The notes beneath the pieces are model-generated. The model was given only the letters and a program-made list of their open reading frames with translations, made no database searches and was not told where the DNA came from. This document shows, one piece after another, positions 33,165 through 42,474 of a DNA stretch of 64,000 nt. This stretch comes from Thermoleophilum album. GTDB lineage: Bacteria; Actinomycetota; Thermoleophilia; Solirubrobacterales; Thermoleophilaceae. A program made the translations under genes and the position numbers. Location of the stretch: positions 496,001 through 560,000 of the forward strand of contig NZ_CP066171.1 in NCBI RefSeq assembly GCF_028867705.1, in the 5' to 3' direction. Each line of letters opens with the position of its first letter. Position 1 is the first letter of the stretch.

Positions 33165-34277
33165 TCACGCTTTGGCCGCAGCCCGAAAGACGGCGGCAAG
33201 TTCGTTGGCCGCCCGCTGCCACGAGAGGCGTCCAGCAGCCTGTTGCGCTTGCTCCGCGAGTCGGTCGCGCAGGTCGCGGTCGCGTTCGAGCGCAAGCAGG
33301 CACTCCGCCAGCGCTTCGACGTCGCCGCTCGGAAAGCGCATCGCGGCGTCGCCGAGCGTTTCCCGGAACACGGAGATGTCGCTCACTACGGAAGGGGTGC
33401 CGCGGGTCGCCGCCTCTAGGGGCGGAAAACCAAATCCCTCCTCGCGCGAGGGGCAAGCGAGGCAGAGCGCGTGCTGGTAGAGCACGTCGAGGAGCGTGTC
33501 GTCGACGCGACCGAGAACCACGACGCCCTCGCCGTGGAGGGCGTCTCGCAAGGGGCCGTCGCCTGCAAACACAAGGTGCGCTGCAAGGCCCCACCGGCGA
33601 GCAAGCAGGTACGCGTCCCGCAACAGTGTGGGGCGCTTGCGCGGCTCGAGCGCGCCGACCGCGAGGACGTAGCCGCGCGATCGCAGGCCGGCGGGCAGGC
33701 TCGGAGCGGTGCCAGACACCGAGGATCGTGACGGCGAGCCAGATGAACGTCCTGGTCCTGGTCGCACGAGGCGCACGCGTTGCGCCGGAACACGCCAGCG
33801 CTCGACCACCATCCGCGCTGTGTGCGCTGAAGGAACGACGACGAAGGCGGCGCGGCGCGCCAGGCGTGCGGGCTGGGCGAGGCGGTGCCAGAAGCGCTCG
33901 TAGCGCGTGAAGTCGCGCGGCTCCGTTTCGAAGGTCAGATCGTGGACAGTGAGAACGAGGCGGGCGTGCGGATCGAGCGCCACGGGCGCGACGGCTGGTA
34001 GCCACACAACATCAGGACGTCCAAGGACGCGGTCAAGACGAGGGCGGCGCAGGACTGTCGCGGCGCCGAACAGCACGCGCGAAGGGATCCGTGTCGCAAC
34101 GACCTCTACGCCCCTAGGAAGCACTCGGTCGGGCTCGCCGAAGGTGAGAAGGCGCAACCGAAGGTCGTCGTAGCACTGATCGCTCGTGAGTGCTGAGAGG
34201 AAGTGCGTGAGGTAGCGCGCCACCCCGCGAGCCGGTGATCCGCGCCGCAGGCTACGCCCGTCGATTCCGACGACCAC
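33165..34277 (-). CDS. GT4-family glycosyltransferase (mannosyltransferase-like)
   Basis: GT-B glycosyltransferase of 370 residues. Its beginning VVGIDGRSLRRGSPARGVARYL and the phrase LVLTVHDLTFE are typical of the MtfB/WbdB mannosyltransferase-like branch. The donor domain carries AVGALEPRKRPTLL and SREEGFGFPPLEAATRGTP, with the E-x7-E pair. A short Ser/Arg-rich loop near 190-205 separates the domains. It is spaced 13 bases from the upstream Ser-rich protein and 22 from the downstream GT2 gene. Donor and acceptor are unknown. Confidence 0.9.
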   Translation of the reverse strand: MVVGIDGRSLRRGSPARGVARYLTHFLSALTSDQCYDDLRLRLLTFGEPDRVLPRGVEVVATRIPSRVLFGAATVLRRPRLDRVLGRPDVVWLPAVAPVALDPHARLVLTVHDLTFETEPRDFTRYERFWHRLAQPARLARRAAFVVVPSAHTARMVVERWRVPAQRVRLVRPGPGRSSGSPSRSSVSGTAPSLPAGLRSRGYVLAVGALEPRKRPTLLRDAYLLARRWGLAAHLVFAGDGPLRDALHGEGVVVLGRVDDTLLDVLYQHALCLACPSREEGFGFPPLEAATRGTPSVVSDISVFRETLGDAAMRFPSGDVEALAECLLALERDRDLRDRLAEQAQQAAGRLSWQRAANELAAVFRAAAKA

Positions 34278-34290
34278 CTACGTGCGGCGC

Positions 34291-35004
34291 TCAGGTGGCG
34301 CGCCGCGCACGTACGGCGCGGAAGATCAGGTAGCCGAGGGCCAGGACAACAACGCCGCCAACGATGAAGGGGAGAGCGGGCGTTTCGGTGTCGGCGAGCT
34401 GTGCGCTACCAGTACTCGCGGTTCGCGTGCGCTGTGGACCACTGCTTGCGCTGGCGTGGGCACGTTGCCGTTGCTTCCGGCTAGCGCGCCTCGTTGTTTT
34501 TTTCGCGCGATCGGACGTCCTCCGTGCGCTGCTCGACGCTCGGTCACCACCGGCGGAGGGAGATGAGGAGCCGCTTGCCCCCGCGCTACCAACCGCCACG
34601 CTCGATCCCGCCGAACCGGACCAACTCGACGACGCCGACCCGCCACTGCCGCTTGCCGGCCGTGAACTCGAGCCGGAACCGGCCGACGTTCGGCGCGAAG
34701 AGGACGAGGACTTGCGGCCCGAGTGCGACTTCTTGGTTGTTGTGCGCGGCCGCCCGCGGGTTGTGGTTGTGGGCTCTTGCTGGAACGGGTCGGCGTACTG
34801 TTCGTCGCCAGCGCTTTGTGCTTCTGCTGGGGCAGCGGGTGTGGCGGCAACGCCCATGCTCCCCACGAGTAGCGCGGTGGCGACCACGGCCAGCCCGCGC
34901 TGTAGCCGGTGCTTGCCGCGCGGGCATGACCGGCTTGGCGCGGGAGTGTGGCCGGTCTGCGACGGCGATTGGCACGGGGGCGGTGTGGCGTCGCACAGGG
35001 GCAC
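34291..35004 (-). CDS. Ser/Thr/Arg-rich membrane-anchored protein of unknown function
   Basis: A protein of about 237 residues with a signal-like helix (LAVVATALLVGSMG, about 38-52), a central low-complexity region of about 120 residues dominated by Ser, Gly, Arg and Lys, and a C-terminal membrane helix (LPFIVGGVVVLALGYLIF) followed by a short basic tail. There is no LPxTG motif. It looks like an outside stalk held at both ends. The start is uncertain: GTG 35004 begins where third-position G+C rises, but GTG 35076, overlapping the previous stop and preceded by GGGAGAAAG, is also in frame. No family recognised. It could tether or space polymer at the surface, but this is speculation. Confidence 0.55.
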   Translation of the reverse strand: MPLCDATPPPCQSPSQTGHTPAPSRSCPRGKHRLQRGLAVVATALLVGSMGVAATPAAPAEAQSAGDEQYADPFQQEPTTTTRGRPRTTTKKSHSGRKSSSSSRRTSAGSGSSSRPASGSGGSASSSWSGSAGSSVAVGSAGASGSSSPSAGGDRASSSARRTSDRAKKTTRRASRKQRQRAHASASSGPQRTRTASTGSAQLADTETPALPFIVGGVVVLALGYLIFRAVRARRAT

Positions 35005-35069
35005 AAAGCTATTCGTAGCACATAGGCGCGCATCACGAGAGAGGCTCGAAAGCGATGGCGCCGTGTTCA

Positions 35070-36647
35070 CTAGCACCTTTCTCCCGTCGAGCTTGCTCCA
35101 CGGACTCGTGCGGTGGTGGCGGTACGGGGCGAGCTGTTGCCTGGCGACAGCGGCACGGTGCGCGACGCCCCGCCGATCGGTGTCCGGTCGTGTCCGGGCC
35201 GGGCTTTCTCGGCCCACGCGAGTACTGCTGCACTGGCGAGCACGGCAGGCATCGTCGCTGCCGGTAGCTCCCAGTCCCAGTCGACACCTGCGTGTACCAG
35301 CCACGCTGAGATGACCGCTGCCGGCCCCACCGCGGCGGCTGGGTAGCAGCGAAGAGCGCCCATTGCACCGGCAACGACAGCGCCGAGAAACGCGACAAGG
35401 GCGGCGAGCCCTACCACGCCGAGCTCGGCGAGCGTTTCGAGGTAGAGCGAGTGGGCATCGGTGGCACGATCGGGGCGGTTGGGGCGCGCCCGCCAGGCAA
35501 CCGCAAAGCTGCCGGCGCCTTCGCCCCGCAGGGGCTCGCGCCGAGCCATCTCAACAGCTATCTCCCAGTACGCGTAGCGGTTCGTGTCGATCGAGCGCAG
35601 GCGCTCGGGAGTTGCGCCGCGCACCGGCGACTCTGCGGCGGGGCGGATGTCCGACGCCGCGACGGCGGCGATCCCGCCGGCGAGGGCGACGACCGCGGCC
35701 GACAGCACAATGGCAGCGCGCCGAACGGGCACGCTTTGGGCGCTTCCCCCAGCGGAGCGGCTCGGCGCAGCTACGAGCAGCGCGCACAGGGCTCCGAGCG
35801 CCAGCAGGACGAAGAGCATTTCGTGGCCCTCGCTCGGATTGCCGGTTACGCCGACGTCGAGCGAGCGCACCGTTGGCAGGCGGTTCGCGACCACTGCAGC
35901 GAGCACACTCGCACCGCCGCCGGCGACGAGCGCGGCAAGCTGCGCGCGAATGTGAGGGGCGAGCGCAGTGAGAACGACGATCCCCGCGGCCGCTGCTACG
36001 AGCCCGGCGCGGGAGAAGGTGAGGTACAGCGTCAGTCCCCATGCTGGCAGCGTTGCTCCTGCTAGTGCGCGCACAAGCCGCGAGCGCGTCACGTCACCGG
36101 CTATGCGTGCCGCAACGAGCCACGCCCACGCGGCGACGAGTCCCATACCGTTCCAGTACGTGAGTGGCTGCTCGAGACGGCCAGCAGCCGTCTGGCTGCG
36201 GTCGAGCTCGACAAGGTCGGGAACGAGCCGTTCGCTCAACCCGACAGCGCAGATCGTGCCGAGGCCAACGAGGAGTATCGGCTCGAACCAGACACGCGCC
36301 GTGCGCGAGCGCAAGCCAACGAGCGCGAGCGCAAGCAACCCGAGGTAGAGCACGGCGCGCTGGGCGTCGTCCTCGACTCTGCCGGCGATCGGGGCCCAAG
36401 CCAGCGACAGGAGCGTCCATCCCGAAAGTGCGGCAAGGCCAGCTACCGCAAGCACTTGCGCGCGTGTGCGCGGCCAGGGGCGCTCGGCGACGGCAAACGC
36501 GAGCGCGAGTGCTGCCCAAACCACAGCGCCCGCCACGAGGCGCGGTCGATCGAAAAAACCACCCGCGTAGAAGGCCGGGACGAACGAGCAGGCGACAGCT
36601 ACGGTCGCGGCAAGTGCAGTCGCAAAAACGCTCGCGATGCGCGGCAC
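35070..36647 (-). CDS. O-antigen ligase / Wzy-type polymerase membrane protein (second of its kind)
   Basis: Polytopic membrane protein of 525 residues with about 12 helices. The outside loop contains RLRSIDTNRYAYWEIAVEMA and GEGAGSFAVAWRARPNRPDRATDAHSLYLETLAELG, which is the diagnostic Wzy_C/O-antigen ligase segment. It is the first gene of the minus-strand operon running to 24624, which also ends in a Wzy-type polymerase. It may therefore be the ligase that moves finished glycan to its acceptor, with the downstream protein acting as polymerase; that split is inference. It is divergent from a small TPR-like membrane protein. Confidence 0.83.
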   Translation of the reverse strand: MPRIASVFATALAATVAVACSFVPAFYAGGFFDRPRLVAGAVVWAALALAFAVAERPWPRTRAQVLAVAGLAALSGWTLLSLAWAPIAGRVEDDAQRAVLYLGLLALALVGLRSRTARVWFEPILLVGLGTICAVGLSERLVPDLVELDRSQTAAGRLEQPLTYWNGMGLVAAWAWLVAARIAGDVTRSRLVRALAGATLPAWGLTLYLTFSRAGLVAAAAGIVVLTALAPHIRAQLAALVAGGGASVLAAVVANRLPTVRSLDVGVTGNPSEGHEMLFVLLALGALCALLVAAPSRSAGGSAQSVPVRRAAIVLSAAVVALAGGIAAVAASDIRPAAESPVRGATPERLRSIDTNRYAYWEIAVEMARREPLRGEGAGSFAVAWRARPNRPDRATDAHSLYLETLAELGVVGLAALVAFLGAVVAGAMGALRCYPAAAVGPAAVISAWLVHAGVDWDWELPAATMPAVLASAAVLAWAEKARPGHDRTPIGGASRTVPLSPGNSSPRTATTARVRGASSTGERC

Positions 36648-36781
36648 GGGAGCAGCCTATTGGCTTGGGCCTGCGCTTTCGAGGAGAACGCGGCTCGCTC
36701 GCCGTGGTGTGGCGCGGACGACGTTACGTGAACCTAGAACGAGCTTTTGTCGATCGCGAGATCGCGCTTAGACTCGCGCGG

Positions 36782-37285
36782 ATGACAGTGCGTACTCGCG
36801 TTGGATCGGCGGCCAAGGGGTTGTCGGTGCGTTCTCGAGCGCGCGTCCTTGGTGCCGCCATCGGGCGCGTAGTAGCCGTGCTTGCAGCGCTCGCTGTGAT
36901 GTCGTTGTTCGTGTTGGGCTCTGTTGCATCCCGTGCGGGCGAGGAGGCCGAGCGAACGGTCGAGAGGATCACGCGCGACGAGGTTGACCCGACTCCGGGC
37001 GTTGTCCGGCCGGCAATCGAAGACGCGCGACAGGCCGCTCGTTTCTCACTCGACCGGCAAGCCGACATGACGCTGGCCTCGCTCCTGCTGTTTAGCGGTG
37101 ACTTGGACGGCTCGTGGCGCCAGCTGCGCGAGGTCGTGCGGGAAGAACCCAGGAATGCCGACGCCGTCTACGCGCTGCTCTTCGTGTCCCGTGCGGTCGA
37201 TCGCGCAAGCGTTCCGAAGCTTCTGCAGAGACTGCGCCAGCTCGACCCCTACGCCTGGCGCATAGCCCGCGCCCAAGCCCCGTGA
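36782..37285 (+). CDS. Small single-helix membrane protein with TPR-like C-terminus
   Basis: A 167-residue protein. A membrane helix at about 28-50 (VVAVLAALAVMSLFVLGSVAS) precedes a helical outside domain with TPR-like repeats: ARQAARFSLDRQADMTLASLLLFSGDLDGSWRQLREVVREEP. Similar helical repeats are often fused to or encoded beside O-antigen ligases; here the ligase gene is divergent, 134 bases away. I chose ATG 36782; the longer open frame upstream is the shadow of the ligase gene. It overlaps the next gene by four bases (GTGA). Function unknown. Confidence 0.65.
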   Translation: MTVRTRVGSAAKGLSVRSRARVLGAAIGRVVAVLAALAVMSLFVLGSVASRAGEEAERTVERITRDEVDPTPGVVRPAIEDARQAARFSLDRQADMTLASLLLFSGDLDGSWRQLREVVREEPRNADAVYALLFVSRAVDRASVPKLLQRLRQLDPYAWRIARAQAP

Positions 37286-40047
37286 CGGCCGTCGATAGGA
37301 AACCCCCTGCCGCGTTCGAGGCCGGCCTCGACTACCCCCTACCGACGACGGTAGCCGTCGGCGGCGGCACGGCTGTTTTCGTCTGTGGCTGGTGCTTTTC
37401 GCGCCACAGTCCGATTCGCTGCGCCTGGCTTGAAGTCGACGGCGAAAGGCAGGAGCTCTTGGCGTTTCGCGCGCCTCGCCGCGACGTCCTCGAGCAGAAC
37501 CCCAGCGAGCCCCACGCCTACCGCAGCGGCTTTTGGGGGATCGCTCGCATCCGTCACCGTTCAGACCTCGACCAAGTCGAGCTCGCAGTGGCGGCAGAGC
37601 TCGTCGACGGCCGAACGGTCCGGCGCGTGCTTGCGACCGTGAGCGTCGACCGGCCCTGTATTGAGCCGGCTGCTTTCCCTTCCCCACACGCGGATGGCCG
37701 GCAACCGTTGGTGGCAATCGCGATGGCCACCTACGAACCTGACCGCGAGCTCTTTCGCGCCCAGATCGAATCGATCAGAGCCCAGACGCATCGGCACTGG
37801 ATCTGCGTGATCAGCGACGACCGCTCGTCCCCGGCGGGTCTGCAGACGATCCGCGAAGTGATTGGTGACGACCCGCGTTTCGTCGTCAGTGTTGCCCCCG
37901 AGCGGTTGCGCTTTTACCGCAACTTCGAACGCGCGCTTCAGCTTGTTCCGTCGCACGCCGATTTCGTCGCTCTCGCCGACCAGGACGATCGCTGGCGCCC
38001 CGACAAACTCGAGCGCCTACTCGGTGCGATCGGGAGTTGCGACCTCGTCTACAGCGATCAACGGATCGTCGACAGGTCGGGCGAGGAGATCGCTCCCACA
38101 TACTGGAACGTGCGCAGTAACGACCATGAAGATGTCGCGTCTCTCCTCTTTGCGAACTGCGTGACCGGTGCCGCTTCGCTGTTGCGCCGCGACCTTCTCG
38201 ACGTGGCCTTGCCGTTCCCGCCCCGCCAATTCGCCAACTTCCACGACCACTGGCTGGCGCTCGTGGCACGCCTGCGGCGCGGTGTGGCCTATGTTCCCGA
38301 CGCGCTCGGCGACTACGTGCAACACCGCTCAGCGGTTCTCGGGCACGGCAACGCCAACCGCATGCCAACCGTCGTCCAGCGTGTGCGCCGACTTCGCGAA
38401 GATCCGCGCCAACGACTGCACCGCTGGCGTCTGACGTACTTCGTCGACTGCTGTCGCCTACTCACGCTGCTCGCGATCCTCGAGCTGCGATTGGGCGATG
38501 CGCTCAGTTGGCGCGATCGCCGCCAGCTCGGCCGGTTCGCGCGTGCCGAACGCTCCCCGCTCGCGCTCGCCTGGCTGGCGCTAAGGGCTGTGCGCGAACT
38601 GCGTGGCCGGCCGCGAACCCTCGCTGCCGAACTCGGACTGTTGCTGGCGTACGTGTGGCGCTGGCTGGTGCGGCTCGTCCCCGGTCGCGCGGAGAAGCCG
38701 GGTCGATGGTTGCGTGTCGACGCGCGGCCGCCAGCGCGCCTCATCCAAGAGCCAGGGCGCCGTGACCTTCGCGACGCGCGTGCTGGAGCCCTGGCGGCGA
38801 AGATCGCGCCGCTCGACTTGGCGGTTTCGCAGCGCGAGCCGGAGCGCGTCAACATGCTGATTCCGCACGTCGATCTCAAGCACCTCTTTGGTGGTTACAT
38901 CACGAAGTTCCAGCTCGCGCTCGCTCTCGCCGAGCGCGGCTGGCGAGTGCGCATCGTCACTGTCGATCCGCAACCACCGCTGCCCGGCGACTGGCCTGCG
39001 CGGCTCGCGCGCTACTCGGGCCTCGAAGGTATCGATCGCGCCGTGGAGTTCTGTTTCGGACGCGAGAGCGAGGCGGTACCGGTCTCGCGCAACGATGCGT
39101 TCGTTGCAACTACTTGGTGGACGGCGCACGTCGCTCACGCGGCGCTGCGCGAGCTCGGGCGAGCAGAGTCCGGGTTTCTCTACTTGATCCAGGAGTACGA
39201 GCCGTTCACCTTCCCTATGGGAAGCTACGCGGCTCTCGCCGAACGGTCGTACACCTTTCCGCACGCGGCGCTCTTTTCCACCGAGCTGCTGTGCGACTTC
39301 TTCAGCGAACGGAAGATCGGAGTATTCGCCGAAGACCGCCCGGGGGGCGCACAGGCGGTGGTTTTCCGCAATGCGATTACTAACGTTGCGTCGCCCGACC
39401 CGGTGGAGTTGCGAGCACGTCGCCGGCGTCGGCTGCTCTTCTACGCGCGTCCAGAACCGCACGCGGCGCGCAACATGTACGAGCTGGGCGTCCTGGGCCT
39501 CGCCGAAGCGGCACGGCGCGGTGTCTTTTCCGGCGGCAAGTGGGAACTGAACGGAATCGGTTCGGTGGAGGGCGAACGCCGCCTGGAGCTTGCACCGGGA
39601 GTCGAACTCCGTGTTGGCTTGCGAACCGACCAGCGCAGTTACGCTGAGCTCCTGCGCTCGCACGACGTCGGCCTCGCCCTGATGCACACTCCTCACCCCA
39701 GCCTCGTGCCGATCGAGATGGCTGCTGCCGGATTGGTGGTCGTAACGAACACCTGGGGTCCGAAGACCGACGTCCGGCTACGCGCCATTTCGCCGAATCT
39801 GGTCGCCGCAGAGGCCGACGTAGGGGAGCTAGCGAGCGCCATCGCCACCGCCGTTGAGCTGTCATCGAACATCGAGGCGCGTGTCCGCGGCGCGCGAGCG
39901 GTCACCTGGCCACGCAGCCGCCAGGAAGCCTTCAACGACGAGGTGATGGAGAGGGTGGAGAGCCTGTTGCATTCCGTACGATCTACTGCTCCGGGTAGCG
40001 CAGATGGTGCGCAGGGGCTAACCGAGTTCACGACCGATCGCCGATGA
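37282..40047 (+). CDS. Large glycosyltransferase fusion: GT2 plus WsaF-like rhamnosyltransferase
   Basis: A 921-residue cytoplasmic protein. Residues 1-130 form a beta-rich domain I cannot name (CGWCFSRHSPIRCAWLEVDG). Residues about 141-400 are a GT2 domain (LVAIAMATYEPDRELFRAQI, DDRSSPAG, metal motif ADQDDRW at 232-238). A helical stretch follows to about 520. Residues about 522-900 match the WsaF-type GT-B rhamnosyltransferase seen in S-layer glycan clusters (VNMLIPHVDLKHLFGGYITK, YLIQEYEPFTFPMGSYAAL, LLFYARPEPHAARNMYELG). It could add two sugars in series, probably including rhamnose. It overlaps both neighbours by four bases, so three genes form one unit. Confidence 0.85.
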   Translation: MTAVDRKPPAAFEAGLDYPLPTTVAVGGGTAVFVCGWCFSRHSPIRCAWLEVDGERQELLAFRAPRRDVLEQNPSEPHAYRSGFWGIARIRHRSDLDQVELAVAAELVDGRTVRRVLATVSVDRPCIEPAAFPSPHADGRQPLVAIAMATYEPDRELFRAQIESIRAQTHRHWICVISDDRSSPAGLQTIREVIGDDPRFVVSVAPERLRFYRNFERALQLVPSHADFVALADQDDRWRPDKLERLLGAIGSCDLVYSDQRIVDRSGEEIAPTYWNVRSNDHEDVASLLFANCVTGAASLLRRDLLDVALPFPPRQFANFHDHWLALVARLRRGVAYVPDALGDYVQHRSAVLGHGNANRMPTVVQRVRRLREDPRQRLHRWRLTYFVDCCRLLTLLAILELRLGDALSWRDRRQLGRFARAERSPLALAWLALRAVRELRGRPRTLAAELGLLLAYVWRWLVRLVPGRAEKPGRWLRVDARPPARLIQEPGRRDLRDARAGALAAKIAPLDLAVSQREPERVNMLIPHVDLKHLFGGYITKFQLALALAERGWRVRIVTVDPQPPLPGDWPARLARYSGLEGIDRAVEFCFGRESEAVPVSRNDAFVATTWWTAHVAHAALRELGRAESGFLYLIQEYEPFTFPMGSYAALAERSYTFPHAALFSTELLCDFFSERKIGVFAEDRPGGAQAVVFRNAITNVASPDPVELRARRRRRLLFYARPEPHAARNMYELGVLGLAEAARRGVFSGGKWELNGIGSVEGERRLELAPGVELRVGLRTDQRSYAELLRSHDVGLALMHTPHPSLVPIEMAAAGLVVVTNTWGPKTDVRLRAISPNLVAAEADVGELASAIATAVELSSNIEARVRGARAVTWPRSRQEAFNDEVMERVESLLHSVRSTAPGSADGAQGLTEFTTDRR

Positions 40048-41384
40048 GCCCAGTGGAAGGTCAAGAAGGAGCCTTCGGGCAAGCTCGGGCAGAGGATGTC
40101 GCGGATGCCCTAGCGCTGGCTAGAGAAAAAGCGCTTGGAACAGCTGTCGGCGCGAGAGCAGACCTTGCCGCGCTGCGTCGAGCATATCTTGACCTTCTAA
40201 AACTAGCGATTTGTGACTTAGTTGGACCTACAACCCTGACGGTTTCCGGCACCGCACAGGGCACCGTTGTCGCGCGCGAATTACGCGGCCCACTACGTTC
40301 CCTAAGGATGATCGGGTTCGATTGGCCATACAATGCCCTTTCGATGGCGGGTTTGTTGCGCCTTGATGATCTCGAACAATGCGTCAAAACTATCGTGTCG
40401 GAAGATGTAGAAGGTGATCTGCTCGAGGCAGGTGTTTGGAGGGGGGGTGCTGCTCTCTTAATGCGAGCTGCGCTCGCTGCATACGGCGGCGATCAGCAGC
40501 GAACAGTCGTCCTCGCTGACTCGTTTCGAGGCTTCACGCGCGACGATCAAACGAATGTGAGAAGCGCAGACACCAATCATCACGGCCTAGAGCAAATATT
40601 GCGTGACTACGAGTTCTTGGCGGTTTCGCGGCCTGAGGTCGAGCAAACGCTTGCTCGTCTCGGATACAAGGAGGGATTCGAATTTATTGAGGGCTTCTTC
40701 GAAGACACGATGCAGTCTCTGAAGGGCGAGCGACGTTGGTCCCTTATCCGCCTTGACGGTGATACGTACTCGGCAACGCGAGCGTGTTTAGATGCCCTTT
40801 ACGACGATCTGGTAGACGGAGGCTTCGTAATAATCGATGATTATCGGTTTGTTGAGGAATGTCGGCGAGCGGTCGACGAGTTTCGCGAAAAGCGCGGGAT
40901 TAAGGATCCACTGGTCAGCGTCGACTGGACGTGCGTGCGTTGGCGGAAAGGCTCGGGCGCCAAACCGGCAGTACCCGACAGCGATTCGGTAACGGAGCAA
41001 AGCGCGCACGAGCGGCGTGCCGGTCGACCTGGTTCAGGAGTAAGTACAGAACACGTCGGTACCAATGACGATCTTGCCGAGATCCTTGACGACGAAGGCC
41101 GGGTCCGGCTCGCTCCGACGCCAGCGATCGCCACTGCCCGCGAGGCGGAGCTCGCAGAGCGTTTGCGTGGGCATGAAGAGTGGATTCGGGAGACTGAGGG
41201 TTGGCTCCGCGCTGCAGGGGATCGCGTGGCGTCCCTCACGGCCGAGGTGAACATGCTGCGCGAGCGTGTGGGAGCGCTTCAGCACGCGTGTGCGAGCTAC
41301 GAGAACTCGCTGAGCTGGCGTCTTACCCGTCCGCTACGTAAAGCAGCCTCCATCGTTCGCGGTCTCACCGGCAAGAAGAGGTAA
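40044..41384 (+). CDS. TylF-family sugar O-methyltransferase with coiled-coil C-terminus
   Basis: A 446-residue protein. Residues about 75-300 are a TylF/macrocin O-methyltransferase domain (PF05711): DLLEAGVWRGGAALLMRAAL for SAM binding, LADSFRGF, LIRLDGDTYSATRACLDALY and FVIIDDYRF for metal and substrate. A disordered linker (about 305-375) leads to a coiled coil at about 385-420 and the tail SLSWRLTRPLRK at 422-433. The protein would methylate a sugar hydroxyl. Coiled coil plus methyltransferase beside a Wzm/Wzt exporter recalls WbdD chain terminators, a proposal not proven here. Base composition is lower than in neighbours (30 of 60 G+C at 40561-40620), suggesting transfer. Confidence 0.85.
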   Translation: MSPVEGQEGAFGQARAEDVADALALAREKALGTAVGARADLAALRRAYLDLLKLAICDLVGPTTLTVSGTAQGTVVARELRGPLRSLRMIGFDWPYNALSMAGLLRLDDLEQCVKTIVSEDVEGDLLEAGVWRGGAALLMRAALAAYGGDQQRTVVLADSFRGFTRDDQTNVRSADTNHHGLEQILRDYEFLAVSRPEVEQTLARLGYKEGFEFIEGFFEDTMQSLKGERRWSLIRLDGDTYSATRACLDALYDDLVDGGFVIIDDYRFVEECRRAVDEFREKRGIKDPLVSVDWTCVRWRKGSGAKPAVPDSDSVTEQSAHERRAGRPGSGVSTEHVGTNDDLAEILDDEGRVRLAPTPAIATAREAELAERLRGHEEWIRETEGWLRAAGDRVASLTAEVNMLRERVGALQHACASYENSLSWRLTRPLRKAASIVRGLTGKKR

Positions 41385-41535
41385 AGGCGCCGATGGCCCG
41401 ACCGTAGACAGCTGCACAAAGTCGGGTAGGTGCGGCGCTGCGATAGCCCGCGTTCCTACAAGTCTCCTTCTGATCTGAAAGAAGCTAATGCTAGCGGATT
41501 GGAGGGTGGGCGGGCACTTGGTCAGCGTTCTTACC

Positions 41536-42474
41536 CTAAAGGCTTTCGGCGATTCGCGGTGCCTCACGGTTAAAAACCCGCACAGCAACGAACCCAAGCA
41601 GGAGCGTGAACCCGATTGAGACCGTAAGCGAAACCGCGCCGCCGGCAAGTTCGACGGGTGTAGGAGCGGTTGGATCGATCATCCAGACGCGAGCCATCTC
41701 AAGCACAGGCGCAAGAGGGTTGGCTTGCATGAAATGAGCGAGTGGTGTTGGAACGATCTCTGCCGGGTACAGAACTGGGCTCCCATAGAACAAGACAGTG
41801 CTGATTACTGACCAGATGATGGCAGTGTCGCGGAAGCGCGGGTAGAGAGATGCAAGAATCAGAGATACGCATGCAGTTATCCAGAACAGTACGATCACAA
41901 TCGGAATTAGACCGAGCCAGGTAAGCCGCGGCTTAAGGCCCCAGGCTAACATGAATGCGAAGACGACGATCATATTGAAAATGAGGGTGAACGTGGTCGT
42001 TAATACAACTGAGACGGGTATGATTGCGCGGGGGAATTCTGTTTTACGCACTATCGATTCTTGACTAACGATTGAGGTAACAGACATGGTTGTGGCTTCG
42101 GTAAAGAAGGTAAACAAAACGATGTTTAGCAAAAGCATTACGGGATAGTGGGGGACACCAGACCCAGCTCGGAAAACTTGGGTAAACACGGTGACGAGAA
42201 CGGAGAACATGAGCAAGGGCCTCATCACTGACCATACGTAGCCAAGGACGGTTCCATGGTAGGCTTTTTTGAAATCGTAAACAGCGAGCATCCAGAGCAA
42301 CTCGGCCGCTCGGGAAAAACCGCCACTGCCGAGTGCAGTCGGCCCACGAACCTCCCGAAGGCTCCGCGGAGTGGCTACCGTCTTATCCTCACTGGCGCTG
42401 TAGGCGTTTGAGGAATCGGCTGGATGTTCAGGGGAACGGATCAGGTTCGGAGAGTCGATTTGGTACCTATTCAT
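41536..42474 (-). CDS. wzm: ABC polysaccharide exporter, membrane subunit (Wzm type)
   Basis: ABC-2 type permease of 312 residues with six membrane helices, the usual size for Wzm/TagG proteins. A conserved stretch LLWMLAVYDFKKAYHGTVLGYVWSVMRPLL marks the start of the permease domain. With Wzt it would export completed polyprenyl-linked glycan to the outer face. It overlaps the Wzt gene by eight bases. G+C is low here (27 of 60 at 42001-42060), unlike the surrounding island, so this gene was probably acquired. It converges on the TylF gene with 151 bases between, which hold no gene. Confidence 0.9.
   Translation of the reverse strand: MNRYQIDSPNLIRSPEHPADSSNAYSASEDKTVATPRSLREVRGPTALGSGGFSRAAELLWMLAVYDFKKAYHGTVLGYVWSVMRPLLMFSVLVTVFTQVFRAGSGVPHYPVMLLLNIVLFTFFTEATTMSVTSIVSQESIVRKTEFPRAIIPVSVVLTTTFTLIFNMIVVFAFMLAWGLKPRLTWLGLIPIVIVLFWITACVSLILASLYPRFRDTAIIWSVISTVLFYGSPVLYPAEIVPTPLAHFMQANPLAPVLEMARVWMIDPTAPTPVELAGGAVSLTVSIGFTLLLGFVAVRVFNREAPRIAESL

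Noticed and set aside
36164-36781. N-terminal extension of the TPR-like protein
   Set aside because: The region is antisense to the ligase gene and has non-coding character; ATG 36782 begins the plausible protein.
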